The position numbers and the translations under genes were made by a program. A DNA stretch of 64,000 nucleotides from Nageia nagi (Eukaryota; Pinophyta). Location: NCBI GenBank assembly GCA_050084985.1, contig JBITNC010000001.1:108872001-108936000 (forward strand), in the 5' to 3' direction. The number at the start of each line of letters is the position of its first letter. Positions within the stretch are counted from its first letter, which is position 1. The notes under the pieces are model-generated. The model worked only from the letters and a program-made list of their open reading frames with translations. It made no database searches and was not told the DNA's origin. Of this stretch, positions 50,036 through 63,345 are shown one piece after another.

Positions 50036-51752
50036 AGTGTTAATAATATTATTTTATTTTTTTTTATTTTCATATTTTTTGGTTTTATTTTCTTGTTTTA
50101 CCAAACTATAAAAAGAAAGTAAATATTAAACATAGCAATTCTATTTTGTATCTTTTGGATTTATGTTTGCAAGGAAAATAATTAAGTACACAAAAAACCT
50201 ATATGTAAACTTACCTTTTTGGTGAAATCATATTTTTATAGCTTTTTTTCATATTAAATTAATCTTTTTAATATTAGTGGTGTGAGTTGTACATTTTAAT
50301 CTTTTTAATTTTCCAAATTTTTTGTCTAGTCAAGTGTTTAAACAAGGTAGGCTAGTAATCCTTATTAGGCTATCTAAGGTTAAGTAATGAATTGGTACCT
50401 AAAGTGATCCACATAGTGCAATGGGGTTTCAGGGATACCATTGAGAACTATCTTGATGATGAAATCTAAGTATAACCCCCTTTTGTATAATCATTCAATG
50501 AAAAGCAACAACTTTTAACCTATGAACCTGGTATTCATCTCTAGGTTTTGGCTCTAAAGATTAGAGTATTTTATTGGTAGGAGTACAATAAAATAAGATT
50601 TAATGGTTGGTAATGACATCCAACTCATTGATACTATTTTAAAAGGTCTCATGATCATGCATTTAACCAAAGTAAAGTGCTCATGGATGCAAATTCTAAC
50701 CCTCCCAATCATACATGTCCATTAGTTAAATTTTTTTAATGTGATTCAAGAAATGTTTTAATTAATGTGTAAGTTGATCTAAATAAACATTAAATCCATT
50801 ATATTTTAATGGGTTTAATTAACCAAAAGTAATATTAAGATGTGGTTTATAACCTCTTCTTATGAGTCATAATCTCCTTTGAGTGCATTTTGACATTGTA
50901 AGGGAAGATAAGTAAGAATCCATTAATGTGAGTAAATTTCCTTTTTAATGTAATTTCATTTCCCCTCTTACAAGTCACAATCCTTCAACCACCTTTTGAT
51001 GTGGTAAGGTAGATGAGTAAAGAGTCATTAATGTGTGAACATAACCACCAAATTTATTAGCTAATTTAATGTATCCTAATATACCTTAAACTTAATTAAT
51101 TCACCTTAATTTTATTTTGAATTTAATTATGTTTAATTAAACCTTCCAAGTGTGGAAGTAACTTATTATAGATTCATTTACCAAATTAATGTGATAATGT
51201 GAAAGAAGAAAAATTCATTTACACTTTTTCTATCAAATCCATTTTGATCACCTCATATCGCTTTTTAATGTAAAGGGAGAGCATAAGTGGATAAGATAGA
51301 AAATTTATTAAGTGAATTAGTTTATTTGTTGATGTTATCCCTTCCCAAAAATTTTTTTGAATCTAAATAATAAAAATATTAAAATAATGCAATTTTACCA
51401 TTTATATTAAATACCCTCCCCTACATGCAATATGAGTAAAGGGATCATAAACAAAGTGTTCATTTTTTATTCCCATATTTAGTTATTAAGGTGCACTTGC
51501 AATATCCATGAGGATAAAATGATTCAACCTTTATCTCAAATCACTAACATTTTAACCCAATCATTGGTGTCCTAGTCCAATCATTGGTGTTCAATACCCA
51601 ATCATTGGTGATTCTGCAACTCAAGCTTGGAAAAACACAAAATAGGTGAAATAGAATTAGCTTAAATACGACATAAAAAAAAAACCATAAAAAATCAATT
51701 TGAAGATACATAAAACCCCCTATGTTATGTCACTAATATTGTCTACATGCAA
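50036..51752 (-). repeat. 5' leader of the outer Tat element (right copy)
   Basis: Untranslated sequence between the primer site and gag; about 98% identical to 1-1720. No gene. Confidence 0.7.
51558..51607. promoter_or_regulatory. Three CAATCATTG sites (HD-Zip type), right leader
   Basis: At 51558-51566, 51578-51586 and 51599-51607, with the same spacing as in the left copy. Confidence 0.4.
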
Positions 51753-51773
51753 GGGATCCTCTTTCTAGTGCCA
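51753..51773 (-). other. Primer-binding site of the outer Tat element
   Basis: On the minus strand TGGCACTAGAAAGAGGATCC follows the LTR-end block. It is intact here and shortened in the left copy. Confidence 0.5.
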
Positions 51774-51780
51774 AAATATT

Positions 51781-52690
51781 GTACTAAAAAAGTAAACCTA
51801 TTAGCAAATAATATAAGAAATATTACAACCAACATTTTCTTTATTAATTATGAATAGACCTTAATAATACAATTATGAATCTTTTTTTGTTTGTTTCCAT
51901 GCAAAAGGGAGTTTTACAAAAGAGTATTTTGGCCTCTATCGTTGTTTATAAAGTCACAGAAAACCCATTTCAGTTGTTTGGTAATTGACCCTAGTCATTG
52001 CCATTCAATGCCAGTCACTAGCATTTCTATAACAATATTTGCAAGCTTCAAAAACTATCTTCTAAAACCTATAATAAATCTATATTTGTCTTCTTCAACT
52101 CTATACAAATATTGCTAATCAGCTTCATTACTTAGCACCTATGGATCCTACACACATGTGAATAGAAAGGAAATCAAATATATCTTATTATATCATGAAA
52201 ATAAGTGTAATATTAAATATAAAAAAGCATATAAAAGTATGAAATAGTAAAGAACTCAACTCACTAAGTTTGGATATTTTGGTAGAGTGACTTTGCAATC
52301 AATGTGGTTCCCTTACTCCATTATTGAAGGTTTTATTTGTAGATTTTGGAAACAACTAAAGTTTCCAATTTTAAGATAAAAATATAGATATAAAAACCCA
52401 TCTAGCTTTGTCATAATAATAATTTGGAACTTGGGTATGTGGGATGGATGATGAGTGATTCTTTATCCCTTTCTTTTCCAAGATGCCTCAAATGTTGCCA
52501 TTTTATTTTTCTTTAACCAATTACAAAGTTGTTGGCATCTAGATTTCATACATTAGCATCTAGCTTAGGTTATCAAGCAATTGATGATGGATGCTAGTGA
52601 TTGGCATTTTATAGTAAACTTTATAATAATGTTTTAATTTTTCTTCCTCCTTTTGTCTATTAAAAGCAGAGACATTTTTTAGTGTCTATA
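51781..52690 (-). repeat. 5' LTR of the outer Tat element (right copy)
   Basis: Pairs with 1738-2644, about 2% different. Boundaries are approximate because the ends are not TG...CA. Confidence 0.6.
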
Positions 52691-53032
52691 GGATGAGATA
52701 AACCATTCCCTATTAGTAAGCAACATCAATATCATTCTCTCCCTATTATATGTGTACTTGATGTCATTTCATTCTTGATTTCATATGAAAATTGGTTGCA
52801 TACCTTAGGTGAGAAGTCTATCTACTTCTTCTTCTTGGTATTTCCACTTATATATGCTAATGTAATGGATTGGTTGCTTATTCTTAATTTGAAATAATCT
52901 TATTTTGGTTGTATAATCATTTTTAAAATTTTTGAAGTTACCATGTGTAATAAGTTATCTTTTTTATGATACTCTTATTTGATATAGCCTGATCATCAAT
53001 TGAATGAAGAAATTTTATTCTAATGCTATTAG
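52691..53032 (-). repeat. Internal 3'-end sequence upstream of the right LTR
   Basis: Matches 2645-2769 plus 7873-8088 and contains the empty site of the copia insertion (GAGAAGTCTATC near 52811). Its presence outside the 5' LTR shows that another Tat unit once lay to the right. Confidence 0.6.
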
Positions 53033-53039
53033 CTTCCTC

Positions 53040-54099
53040 TGACTAATCTAGACATGGTGTATTAACCCCTACTAGAAGTTTATTAATTTATTCATAATTT
53101 GCAAGATCTTCTTATTGACATTCATCCTCAATAAAAATATTTGTATCATCATCAAAATTTAGAACCTCTTCATCCTATCTATTCTATTCAACTTGTGCAT
53201 CTATACCATTATCATCATCATCTAGAAGTCTATTATCAACCTAAGCTTCTTAATGAAGAAAATCATGCAATGTAGTAGGTTGATCAAGTTTTTCATTACT
53301 ATTGTTGATTATATCTACTATCTCTTGATGATTTCCCTAATCTACCTCTATCATGGGAACAACTAGAGGAACTAGAGATGTTAATTCTACCCAAGGATCC
53401 ATGTTTGTGCTAAGGTTAGCACCAATGCTGATGTGGTCATCTATGCTAGCTTATGTAAGGATAAATGGGAAAACATTTGACATGAGTATAGACTTATTTA
53501 CAAAGAATACCAAATTCATATTTCAAAGCATGAGAATCATGTCATCAAGAGGTATATTATCCTTATATCTATTATAATGTCATAGCTTGCATTATTTTGC
53601 TACTTCTTCATATTTAATTCCATCAATTGCATATGCCTTTTACTCAATTTGTAATCCATTGAGAAGATTTATAAACTTGTATTTATTCTCCTTATAACTC
53701 AACCATTTTTAATATCTCATCATCACTCAATTGGGAAATAATATCCTCTTCAATTGTGATAGGAGTTTATTGATTTGGAGGATTTTGATATCCTATATTA
53801 TTTGAATTAATCCACTAATTTATCGTCTTAGCTGAATTATCAGAGCTATATGCAAAGCTCTCTTGATATGAAGTACTATGAGTAGTTTTTTTAGTTATAT
53901 ACCCTTGTACATTAGTAGATGGTTGTTTGTTGTGAATTCTTTCACTTCTCCTTTGAACCACTTTAGCTCTACCAAATTTTATTTTCTTTGGAGTTTTCCT
54001 TGCTACAAGATTAATATTAATATATGCATTTTCATTGCTAGTAATAAAAAACACCATAGGAATATAGTATGTAAATAAAACCCTTAATAGGTTCAACAT
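53040..54099 (-). pseudogene. Decayed reading frame, unknown protein
   Basis: Open piece 53815-54099 begins MLNLLRVLFTYYIPMVFF and has a basic segment (RKTPKKIKFGRAKVVQRRSE). After a frame change, a second long frame with about ten stops continues to 53040: DDHISIGANLSTNMDPWVEL, then DNRLLDDDDNGIDAQVE and FDDDTNIFIEDECQ, so the C-terminal end is acidic. No family is recognised. It may be the first reading frame of another retroelement. Confidence 0.35.
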
Positions 54100-55039
54100 T
54101 ATAGTAGAATTGTAGGTTTGAGAGCAATTTAAATTCTAACCCTAATTATGAGAGAGAAAATGGTATGGTTCCAACTTAAGAAAAAGAGATGAGTGAGTTT
54201 AAGAGCACTTTATATTATAACCCTAATTCAAAGGAAGAAAATGGAAAGAAAGGTGGTTATAAATATGTTGATATGTGTTTTGGTATCACCTAGGGTTTTA
54301 TGCTAAATGAACTAAAAGCACATAAACATTTATTGTATGATTTATTAGAGCTAATTAACTTAAATAAATATACATGAATAAGGGCTTATAATAGTGCAAC
54401 AATAGAATAACAAAATTACATTAATGTCAAGATGTAAAACGAAGCTACATGCACTAAACAGATAAGAACTAAGTGAAATAGAAATACATATATATCTTTA
54501 CATGTGTTGAGGTAAAGGATATGAAAAATAAACTTGTAGAAGAATAGTGACCTTATTATGCAAACCCCAAGGATAACTATAGAAGAAACACCAATGCAGG
54601 AATGGATCTCTAAGAGTTTAACATGAGCATGAACATTCCTTAGGAATGAGATTTTCCAACAAGGATTGATGATAGTTTAGTAGTTTAGAATCAAGCATAT
54701 GATCACTAAAGTGGATATTGGATATTCAATCAAATGGTAAAAAAAATATAATCTCAATAGGAAAAGTTTAGAAACACCTAAGAGTATGGTACTAGCTATT
54801 GAGATGTAATCTTGACATGCTTTCCCTAGGTTAGAGATACTTACATTTATATGAGATGTGATTCATAATTTCACCCCTTGAATATCGGCTACAGTCATCT
54901 TGGTGTACCTAACATAAAACATAAGAATAAAACCTAAGGAATATGTGATATTAAAGTAAAATATAACTAAATTATGATTAAATATGATTAAATGTGTGTG
55001 AAGTTGCACCTAAGTGGGGCTATCTTAAGGGGACCACTT
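54100..55039. other. AT-rich interval, no gene
   Basis: Two related sequences containing AACCCTAATT are found at 54110-54165 and 54205-54260. Near 54995-55040 the minus strand has TTAATACCTAAAAGTGGTCC, which resembles the start of the Tat LTRs above, so a decayed LTR is possible. Confidence 0.35.
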
Positions 55040-55925
55040 TTAGGTATTAACATATAGACTTCTTACATCAATGTGTGTCTCTCTTTTTCCCTATCACATA
55101 TTCTTCCTTTATACAACTTAGGAAAGAATCCATTGACATTTTTATTTATTTATTCAAAATGTTTTATTCCCTTTTCCTTGTTTGGTTTATTAGTATGTAA
55201 TGATTCATCAACCCCATGATAAAATAATTATTTTTATCATCATTTCAAAATTTTTCTATGTATGATAATAAATAAATGAGAAAAGGAACTAGGTGCACTT
55301 TGAATAATGTATCTTGTTATGTGTGACTTAAGAAGTTTATAACTTTTAATGCACTTGGTTGAAAATCATTTAAAATATATTCCTATTTATGAAGTTCTTA
55401 ACTATCTATTGTTTATATGTTGATTTTTCATGAAATATTTTGTATCAAAAATAGATGAAATATTAACAATCAATAATTCTTCCTTTATGTCAGACATGTA
55501 GAAAATTTAACATTGAGAATATTAATAAATAAATTCAATTCATTTAATAAAATTGAATAGTCTTATGTTTCTCCATATACATGTATCATCCTTGCTTAAG
55601 AGATAATGCAAACCACTGTAGAACTGATTTTTTATGACTCACTTGTGAAATGCTATGAATCATTGCAACCTAACTATAGGTTGTAGCAATTGTAAAGTAT
55701 TATATGTTATCTTGAAGAAGAGTGCTCTTTTACTCTATTATAATCCATAAAAATTCCTAAAATAGTTGTAATAATAGAAGATGTATCTAATTTGATTTAT
55801 AATATATTTTATATTTAAATCATATCTAAACAATCATGGGAAGGTAAAGAATGGGTATTTAGTTCCATGAATGAGGCTTTTAGTATATAAGATGAGTGGT
55901 ATTTTGTGAATTCATCATCCACAAA
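55040..55925 (-). repeat. LTR-like direct repeat, left
   Basis: Matches 60205-61095 along its length with many differences; shared words include CTTGTTATGTGTGACTT and CCATGAATGAGGCTTT. Confidence 0.6.
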
Positions 55926-56098
55926 ATGTTACAATTTTGCATGTCCTTAAAAAAACATTCTCCTTAATATATATTTATTATTTTAAATTTAAAGAGTTGG
56001 AAAATACAAGCTATCAATTTTTTCTAAGTTTTTGGAAGCTAGTGATAAAAAAAAAGAATCAAATACTTATTAATTTAATCAATAGAAAGATCTTTTAG

Positions 56099-56100
<2 letters not shown>

Positions 56101-56134
<34 letters not shown>
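56101..56134. repeat. (AC)n microsatellite
   Basis: 17 AC units. Confidence 0.95.
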
Positions 56135-56138
<4 letters not shown>

Positions 56139-57499
56139 TATCTTTGTACTATTTTTTACACATGATAATAGTAATCAAATTTTCTTCTCCCCCAACTAAT
56201 TATGACACATGTATTGGGTATAAAAAAGGATGTATGATGTAAGGGAATGATGGAAGATATTCGTAATAAAGTAAGCTAAAAATGAGGAATGGTGAATGGG
56301 AAACAAGATGGAAGGGTGAATGTGAATGGAATAAAAAATAATGGAGTATAAGAATGAGAGAATGATTGAATTAAAAATACAAAAAATATGTATAAAAAAT
56401 GTTATATATTATATGAATTACATGTATCTATTTGAAATAGTTAGGCATGGAGTGTAGATAGTTGAGTATAGTATAGGTGGATGTGCTTTACCAACATGGT
56501 TTTGATTGCAAGGATATTGCCTCTAAATATGTATTTTCTAATAAATGGTTTACCTTTAATTAAATATTCATTTTTTTATAAGTTATCTATCCTATTAAAA
56601 GAGTAACAAATCCAAATCCTATCATATCTATGATTCCTATGTTGATGGATTCTTATATTTATATTTTGATGATGTAGGATTACCTCTAAAATTGAAATGC
56701 TATTGCATCAAAAATTCATGTTATTTATATGTTTTATCAAAGGTTTTATTAAAAAAAAGGAGATTTCTACTTTCCAACTATCATTTTTTATCTTTCGATA
56801 TGAATGCCAACCAATTTCCATCTATCATTGTAAGATGATAGTTGATGGCTAATATTATTGTGCCATTACAAAGGATCTATAAAATATTATGAGGACTAGT
56901 CCATATAATATGAAACTTTAAGGATTATATTTCATGAAAAAATATCTTACTGAGATGTTTTGGGTCTTAAAAAAATGATTATTCAATTGGAGTTGTTAAT
57001 GATGTTGAACTTCTACATGATGTAAATCTCTTAATATTCTTTTGTCCAATCTAGTTAAACGTGTGAGATGTTAGAGTTAGAAGGGAGAGAGATATATATC
57101 CATTGTTTATTCTATTCTCAAAGTCTAAATTTCATATTTATTTCTAATTAATGGATTCCTTTTGTGAATGGCTTGACATGATAACTCTCAAGAAGTAGTG
57201 CATAATGTTATATTGTAATTCTAGATGAATTCCTTTAATTCATTTGACCATTATTATGGATGTTGTATCATAAACTATTATACAATTTTTTCTAGTTCTA
57301 GGTGAAGCTATGGGTTATTTGAATTAAACATTATATCATATATCAAGGTAAATGCTATGATGATCTCTAAGTTGAATAAGAGTTCTAGGTCCTTAGTGAT
57401 TTCCTACAAAGTACAAAACTGAGTGAGTATCTCTTTATATTGAAGGAAATAACTTTTTGATGTGTGATTGTTTATAGAGGTATAAAATGAACCTATTTT

Positions 57500-58880
57500 G
57501 AATAATTATTAACATTTATAATTACAAATTAATTTCTTTATTAGAATATTTTTATAGGACCTAGAAGGGTCAGTCCCTACTAGCTAAGTGGTACTTGCAA
57601 TAGACATGTAGGCTTCTTTATTTTCCTTAGTTGACATTTGATCCAGGAAATGATAAATTTGAAGATATCCTTACCTCTAGAGGGCTAGTAATACCTTGAT
57701 CTTCATACATTATTAGCCATTTATTTGATAAGAAAATGGCCCCTACATGATTCTACATAGAGAATTTTCAATATGATTTATACTTCATCTTCCTAAATAC
57801 ACCTATGTATAATGTATTCATTATTAGTTATGAAAAGAAATCCATCATAACATTTGTAGGCAATACTTTGTTGAATTGATTCACTACATTATTAAGAAGA
57901 AAATTTATCAGGGAATTCTCATTTTATTAGGGAATTTGAAATCTAAACAAATTAAGGAGTTTGGCTAGCTCTTGGATATTAATTTGTTGTAATGGTCATC
58001 ACGTCTTCTTTTCTTGAGAGTTGAACTTCATTCTTGATAGTAGATCCTTTTGAGTTCTTCTCCTTTCAAGAGATAATGTGATAGGTGTTGTTTGGATCTT
58101 ACTTCAGTATGATTTGCATTATCTTGTTTGGAGTTCCTACTTGAATGTGGAAGGAATATGTTTGATTGATCTATAAAAATATTATTGTATTCTAGGAATT
58201 GGTATTTTTCCCTAATCAATCTTATTCATTTTTAATTTAAGTAAGTGTTGCAATTATCTTCATCATTTTGCATTCCTATTTTAGAATGTTATAGTACGCA
58301 AGGAATACAAATAATTATCTAGTATTTTTCCATTTGAGATGATTAAGATCCTTTTTTGACATTCTTTTTGAGAATCAGTTGAGGCTAGCCAAGTTCTTAC
58401 CAAGATCAATGGATGTCCTCTTGGAGAAACTTTAGTTTGTAAAAGTATAAAATATATAGAAAATTACTAATATTCAATAATCATCATTATATCCTCCAAT
58501 ATCCCTAGAGGTTTTAATGTATATCCATAAACCATATAGATATTTATAAAAGTTTTTTTTTTTTTTTTTTAATTAGTACTATCCAAAAATTACATCATGG
58601 TTGTAGTCATCATGTTGATAGCAATAATAAAATTAATAAGTGTATTACCAACCACATTTACTTCAAATTAGAAACATATTATTTGACTACCTAGATCTTC
58701 ATATTTAGAGGATTACCTATATTAGAACCAATGATAATTCTAAATGACTTTGGTAAAGTATAGGAACATAATTGGTTTTCATTTATTTTTTCCTCTAGCA
58801 TTTTTCTTCTACATCTTCACATTTCTTATGTTCAATAATGGTTGGTAGAAGGACTTGGTAAATCAATTGGGAGTCTATTG
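57500..58880 (-). other. Interior of decayed gypsy-like element, no gene defined
   Basis: Pol should lie here, but only short traces can be seen; an open piece at 58028-58219 has no known motif. Confidence 0.35.
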
Positions 58881-59188
58881 ACCATATATTTCCACTATGA
58901 GATTGGATTCCTCCAATTTCTATGGAAGGTGTTGAAGTGGGAATGAAATTTGAAGGTTGCATAGGTGTTGGTCAATCTAAAATCCTATAGAGAATTGAGG
59001 TGGAGGTGGGACATATAGCTTCTTTTTATGAGTTGACCATTTGGTATTGGCCTAATTATTGACCCATTATGATTATATTAAAATCCCATTAGTGGACCCC
59101 ACACCACTTGACTAGAATATTGATTAGCTAGAAATCCATTAGGTTGTTGACTCTAATTATTCCAATTTGGGGATTTTATAAATGATTT

Positions 59189-59191
<3 letters not shown>

Positions 59192-59260
<69 letters not shown>
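59192..59260. repeat. (AT)n microsatellite
   Basis: About 34 AT units. Confidence 0.97.
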
Positions 59261-59263
<3 letters not shown>

Positions 59264-60204
59264 AGGACTAAGATGCATACCCAAAGTATTGAATATAAAT
59301 CTTCTTTGCCTAAAGTAAAGATCATGATGCTACTTCACTATTATTTCAATGTCTAGAAGCATTGGGTAATCTTCAACTTTATGGAACATCTCACATATAC
59401 AATATATAACACATGGTTGTTCTCATGAATTCTTATCATATGCATGTTGAGTGCAAGGATTTATGAGCTATTTAGGATCCTTAAATTTGGTTTGCATGAA
59501 GTCCATGGTCTACTTGAGTGTATTTCTCATATCAATCTTTAGGTTCTTTATTATCCTTCCAATATGTGCTTTTATCGTTAGTCCATTCTCATTCTTGAAT
59601 CTTGTGTATCTATTTCTCCTTGCTCTAAAATAATGGGATGATGTATAGAGTTAGTTCATATCATCTCTTGTTCTAGTTTTTGAGTGTCATAATCCTAATT
59701 AATAACACAATGATACCTTTCATCGGTAATGATGTCAAAAATGATTAAATTTTAATATGTTATTTAAATTATCATATGAGGGCAAATTAACTTTAGAAAG
59801 GTCAATTTCATAGTATATACAAAGATACTAGTAATTGATCAAGTGTCATATACTCAAATTAATGTGGCATGAAGGAATTATAAAGTAGTAAGAAGAAAGA
59901 TGCAAAAAATCAAGAATATCTAAAGCAAACTTGACATAAAAGAAATTCACTTTGAAATTAAATATACTTGCAAATCTAAAATCCAAATCCAATCACTCAC
60001 TTGTAAATCTAAAATCAAACACACATTCAAATAAAATGAAAGCAATCAAAGTAATAGAAATGCATCATCAAAACATAATCAATAAATAAAACTTTTCTAG
60101 CCTAGTATAGGGATTCAGTTGGATTCATTCCCTAGTTGTATGTCAAGATTAAATTTCCATTGATATGATTTTTAGAGAAATGAACTCATATGCTTTATTG
60201 ATAA

Positions 60205-61095
60205 AATATGAACTTATTACAATAATGTGTATCTCTCTTTTTTTCTTATTCACATATTCTTCCTTTATTTAATTAAGGAAATAATTTGATTATATTTTTA
60301 TTTAATACTTGAGATAGTTTTATTCCCTTTTTATTGGTTGGTTTATTAAGATGGAATAATTCATAAACCCATGATTAAAAATATAAGATGAATTATTTTT
60401 TCATTATCTCAATATTCTACCAAGTGTGATATCAAAAATGAGAAAAGAAACTAGACACACTTTGAATAATAGATCTTGTTATGTGTGACTTGAGTAGTTC
60501 ATGAGTTTGAATGCACTTGGATGTAAATAATTTTAAAGACTTATCCATTTGTGAATAATTTATTAATTGGTTATTTTCAATATGTTGATTTCTCATGAAA
60601 TATTTTGTATCATAAACAAATGAAATATTGATAACCAACAATTCTTCCTTTATGTCAAACTTGTAGAAAAGTTGACATTGAGAAGATTAATAAATGAATT
60701 CAAATAAATTAATAAAATTCAATAGGAATATCAATAACCTGATGTTTCTCTATATGCCCTTCTCATGCTTGCTTGTGAGATACTGTAAACTATTGTAGGC
60801 CTGATTGTTGATGACTCACTAGTGAAATGCTATGAATCACTGTAAATCAACTACAAGCCACAACTATTGTATATAGTTATATGCTATCTTGAAGAAGTAT
60901 GCTCTTTTTCTTTTATTATAAGTTGTAAAACTTCTCAAAATATTTATAATAATATACGAAGTATTTACTTTGATTTATAGCATATTTTATACCTAAATCA
61001 TGCTTAATCATTCATAGAAAGGTAGAGGATAGGTATTTGGTTCCATGAATGAGGCTTTCAGTATTTAAGATGAGTGGTATTTTATGGATTCATCA
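60205..61095 (-). repeat. LTR-like direct repeat, right
   Basis: Partner of 55040-55925. On the minus strand it starts TGATGAATCC, compatible with a TG LTR end. Confidence 0.6.
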
Positions 61096-61314
61096 ATCTT
61101 TAACAATTTCATTAAATAGTCTTGTTTTGAGTGCATGATCTATGATATCCCAATCTTTTAATTTTTATAGTTTTTAAAGGTTGTTAGTTGAGTTGGTCAT
61201 ATGTTGACCTTGTTGTATCTTCCATCCCATTTTTGATTCCCACTACAAGATATATACATGCTATGTAATGGCCTACTACAAACATCCCATAGACTAGTTG
61301 GTCTCTTGTGGACA

Positions 61315-61749
61315 TTAATATAATTTACCTTTACCTTTACCTTTCAAATCATGATCATATTTATTTTTCTCACAAAGACTATCATTATGTTCTTAGATAC
61401 TACTATTAACATTATCATCAACTTGAACAAGATTATCATTAATTACTTCTTAATAAACATCAATATTATCATCAACTAAAAGAAAATCATCAATAACAAT
61501 ACCATCACTTGTATCACTTCTTTTATCCAATAAAGAACCTGTTAAAGTAATTTCATAATTTGATTTATTTCTATCATCAACATCATTTCTATCAATAATT
61601 TATAAAATATCCATATTTTCAATCTTATTATCCATCTTTGGCGTTTCTTTTTCTTTACCATTTTGTGGCCTAAATGCATCTAATATCATATTAAATCCAT
61701 CCTCAAGTAATTCAAATATTAGAGCACTAGAAAGACACATACAAGCCAT
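61315..61749 (-). pseudogene. Decayed acidic reading frame, unknown protein
   Basis: 145 codons from ATG 61749 to TAA 61315-61317 with three internal TAA stops and no frameshift. It begins MACMCLSSALIFELLEDGFN, continues with Asp/Asn-rich blocks (DGIVIDDFLLVDDNIDVY) and ends KGKGKGKLY. About 220 bases upstream is a primer-binding-like site, so it may be the first frame of an LTR element. No family is recognised. Confidence 0.35.
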
Positions 61750-61959
61750 GACTTCAAAATCTAGGTTTTATTTTTCAAAAATATTTTTCCACAAAGTAAA
61801 AAGTACTTTATTTTGCAACAATTTCAAAGAAATAAAAATTTATATTTTTTTCTCAAAAAATAATGCAACCAAAAAGCCAATAAAAACTAGGGGTTTCAAT
61901 GAAAAAATCTATAGAAAAATACAATGCTTAACAAACCTAAGGTTTGCAAAAATTAACTC

Positions 61960-61973
61960 AAGTTCACCAATTT
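61960..61973 (-). other. Primer-binding-like site
   Basis: On the minus strand an LTR-like end TATCAACA is followed by AATTGGTGAACTTGAG, similar to TTTGGTGAACCC in the young gypsy element. The matching LTR start was not found. Confidence 0.3.
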
Positions 61974-61989
61974 GTTGATACTAAAAATT

Positions 61990-63340
61990 GATTTTACTCA
62001 ATTAATTTAATATCAATTATAACAAATGATAAATACTAATTAAAACACTAAAAAGGGATACTTACCACATAATAGATCTATCTCGACATAATAAAATATG
62101 AATATCAAAGGACTACAAACTTGTCATTTACTTGTATTGTATATATCGTAGCCTAGACCTAGTCTCCACATGATATAAACAACTCACTCCTCAAATTCGA
62201 ACATCTTTTCCTACCAAGCACAATGTGTTGGTATATCGTAGTGCATCAGTGTACAATAGTACATCGATGTACAATAGTGTGTTAGTGTACAACATTGCAT
62301 TGGCATCCAATTATCAACCTTAGATCCTTCCAATTCATGTTCATTGTCAAGACATTATCATACCTAACGAAATATAGTGAATAAGGAATTCAATTATCAA
62401 TTATGGTATAAATTTAGATTTCATAAGTAACATCGAGAGATACTAAGTATAATATGTAGTATAATCTCTATAAAGATCTAGTATGCTCAATGCTACATCA
62501 TTATTCCTTTAAATAGAAGAGAGATTCCATCGTTGATCAAAACTTAAACTTATTATCAAAATAATAGAAAAAGTAAAATTATACTTTATTCTATAAATAT
62601 ATTAAATTACTTAAACAGTTAAAAGATAATTTAAAATTAAATAAAAATTAAATTTTATTATTATTATTATTATTAGTAGTAATACTAGAGATAAAATATT
62701 TCCAATACATTATTAATGTCATTTCATTGCAATATAAATGGAAGAACGTGAATTACAAATTAAGATCAACTTTATCCTAATTTTATGCATAAGCCAACGT
62801 GTATCATCAACATAATTTATGTTTTTAAATGTATTTCAACTTACGCAATACTTTTTTCTCTTAAGAGATTGAACATTTTAATATGCTTTGTTTGATATCA
62901 ATAATTAAAAATATACGTTAAAAGTATTACTGATTTTATTTTAATATAAATGTTTTCATTATTAAACTTCGTATACTTATACAAGGCATTAAGGGCACAA
63001 GAAATGGCCGACATTCTTATCTATTCCTATTAAGACATTCGAATCTTTTGCTTTCTAGATTTGCGAGCAGGAGATCCAACGGTCATGACGCAGTTCAACA
63101 TTGCTGGAAACCAGCATAAAGAGACAAGGGAAGAATAAGGGTTCGGTCAAATGAGAAGCCAAAGCTTTATTTTGCTTTCGGTGAAGTATTTGTCATGAAA
63201 TGGACACTCCATGTGAGATAAAGTAACTTAAGCGAGTAATATTACCATGGGCACATGGACATTTTGGAGGAATAATGTAGTTCACCCAAAAACAAAAATG
63301 TAAGGCTCATAATTAGGAAAAGATATTTAGTTTATATGGT
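61990..63340. other. AT-rich interval, possible LTR, no gene
   Basis: Around 62225-62310 there are four imperfect copies of GTGTACAATAGTRCATYG-like sequence. The rest holds no recognisable gene. Confidence 0.35.
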
Positions 63341-63345
63341 GTTTT

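Larger units (their letters stand above)
55040..61095 (-). mobile_element. Highly decayed gypsy-like element
   Basis: Direct repeats of about 0.9 kb at the two ends look like LTRs. Between them, on the minus strand, are gag-like traces near 59330-59440 (CICEMFHKVEDYP) and integrase-like traces: LLGPIKI near 57550, and a C-terminal block (WTSPHNIL then CNGTIILA) near 56830-56910. The minus-strand order is gag then integrase. Reading frames are destroyed. No target duplication could be fixed. Confidence 0.45.

Noticed and set aside
54100-55039. A clear Tat-type LTR starting near 55039
   Set aside because: Only about 30 bases resemble the LTR start and no partner, primer site or target duplication could be found, so it is mentioned only as a possibility.
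58551-58571. T-run as a LINE or SINE poly(A) tail
   Set aside because: No adjoining coding or tRNA-like sequence and no target duplication seen; probably a simple homopolymer.
61325-61350. Telomere-like TTTACC repeat
   Set aside because: Only three units, not the plant TTTAGGG unit, and it is the complement of a Lys-Gly coding run.
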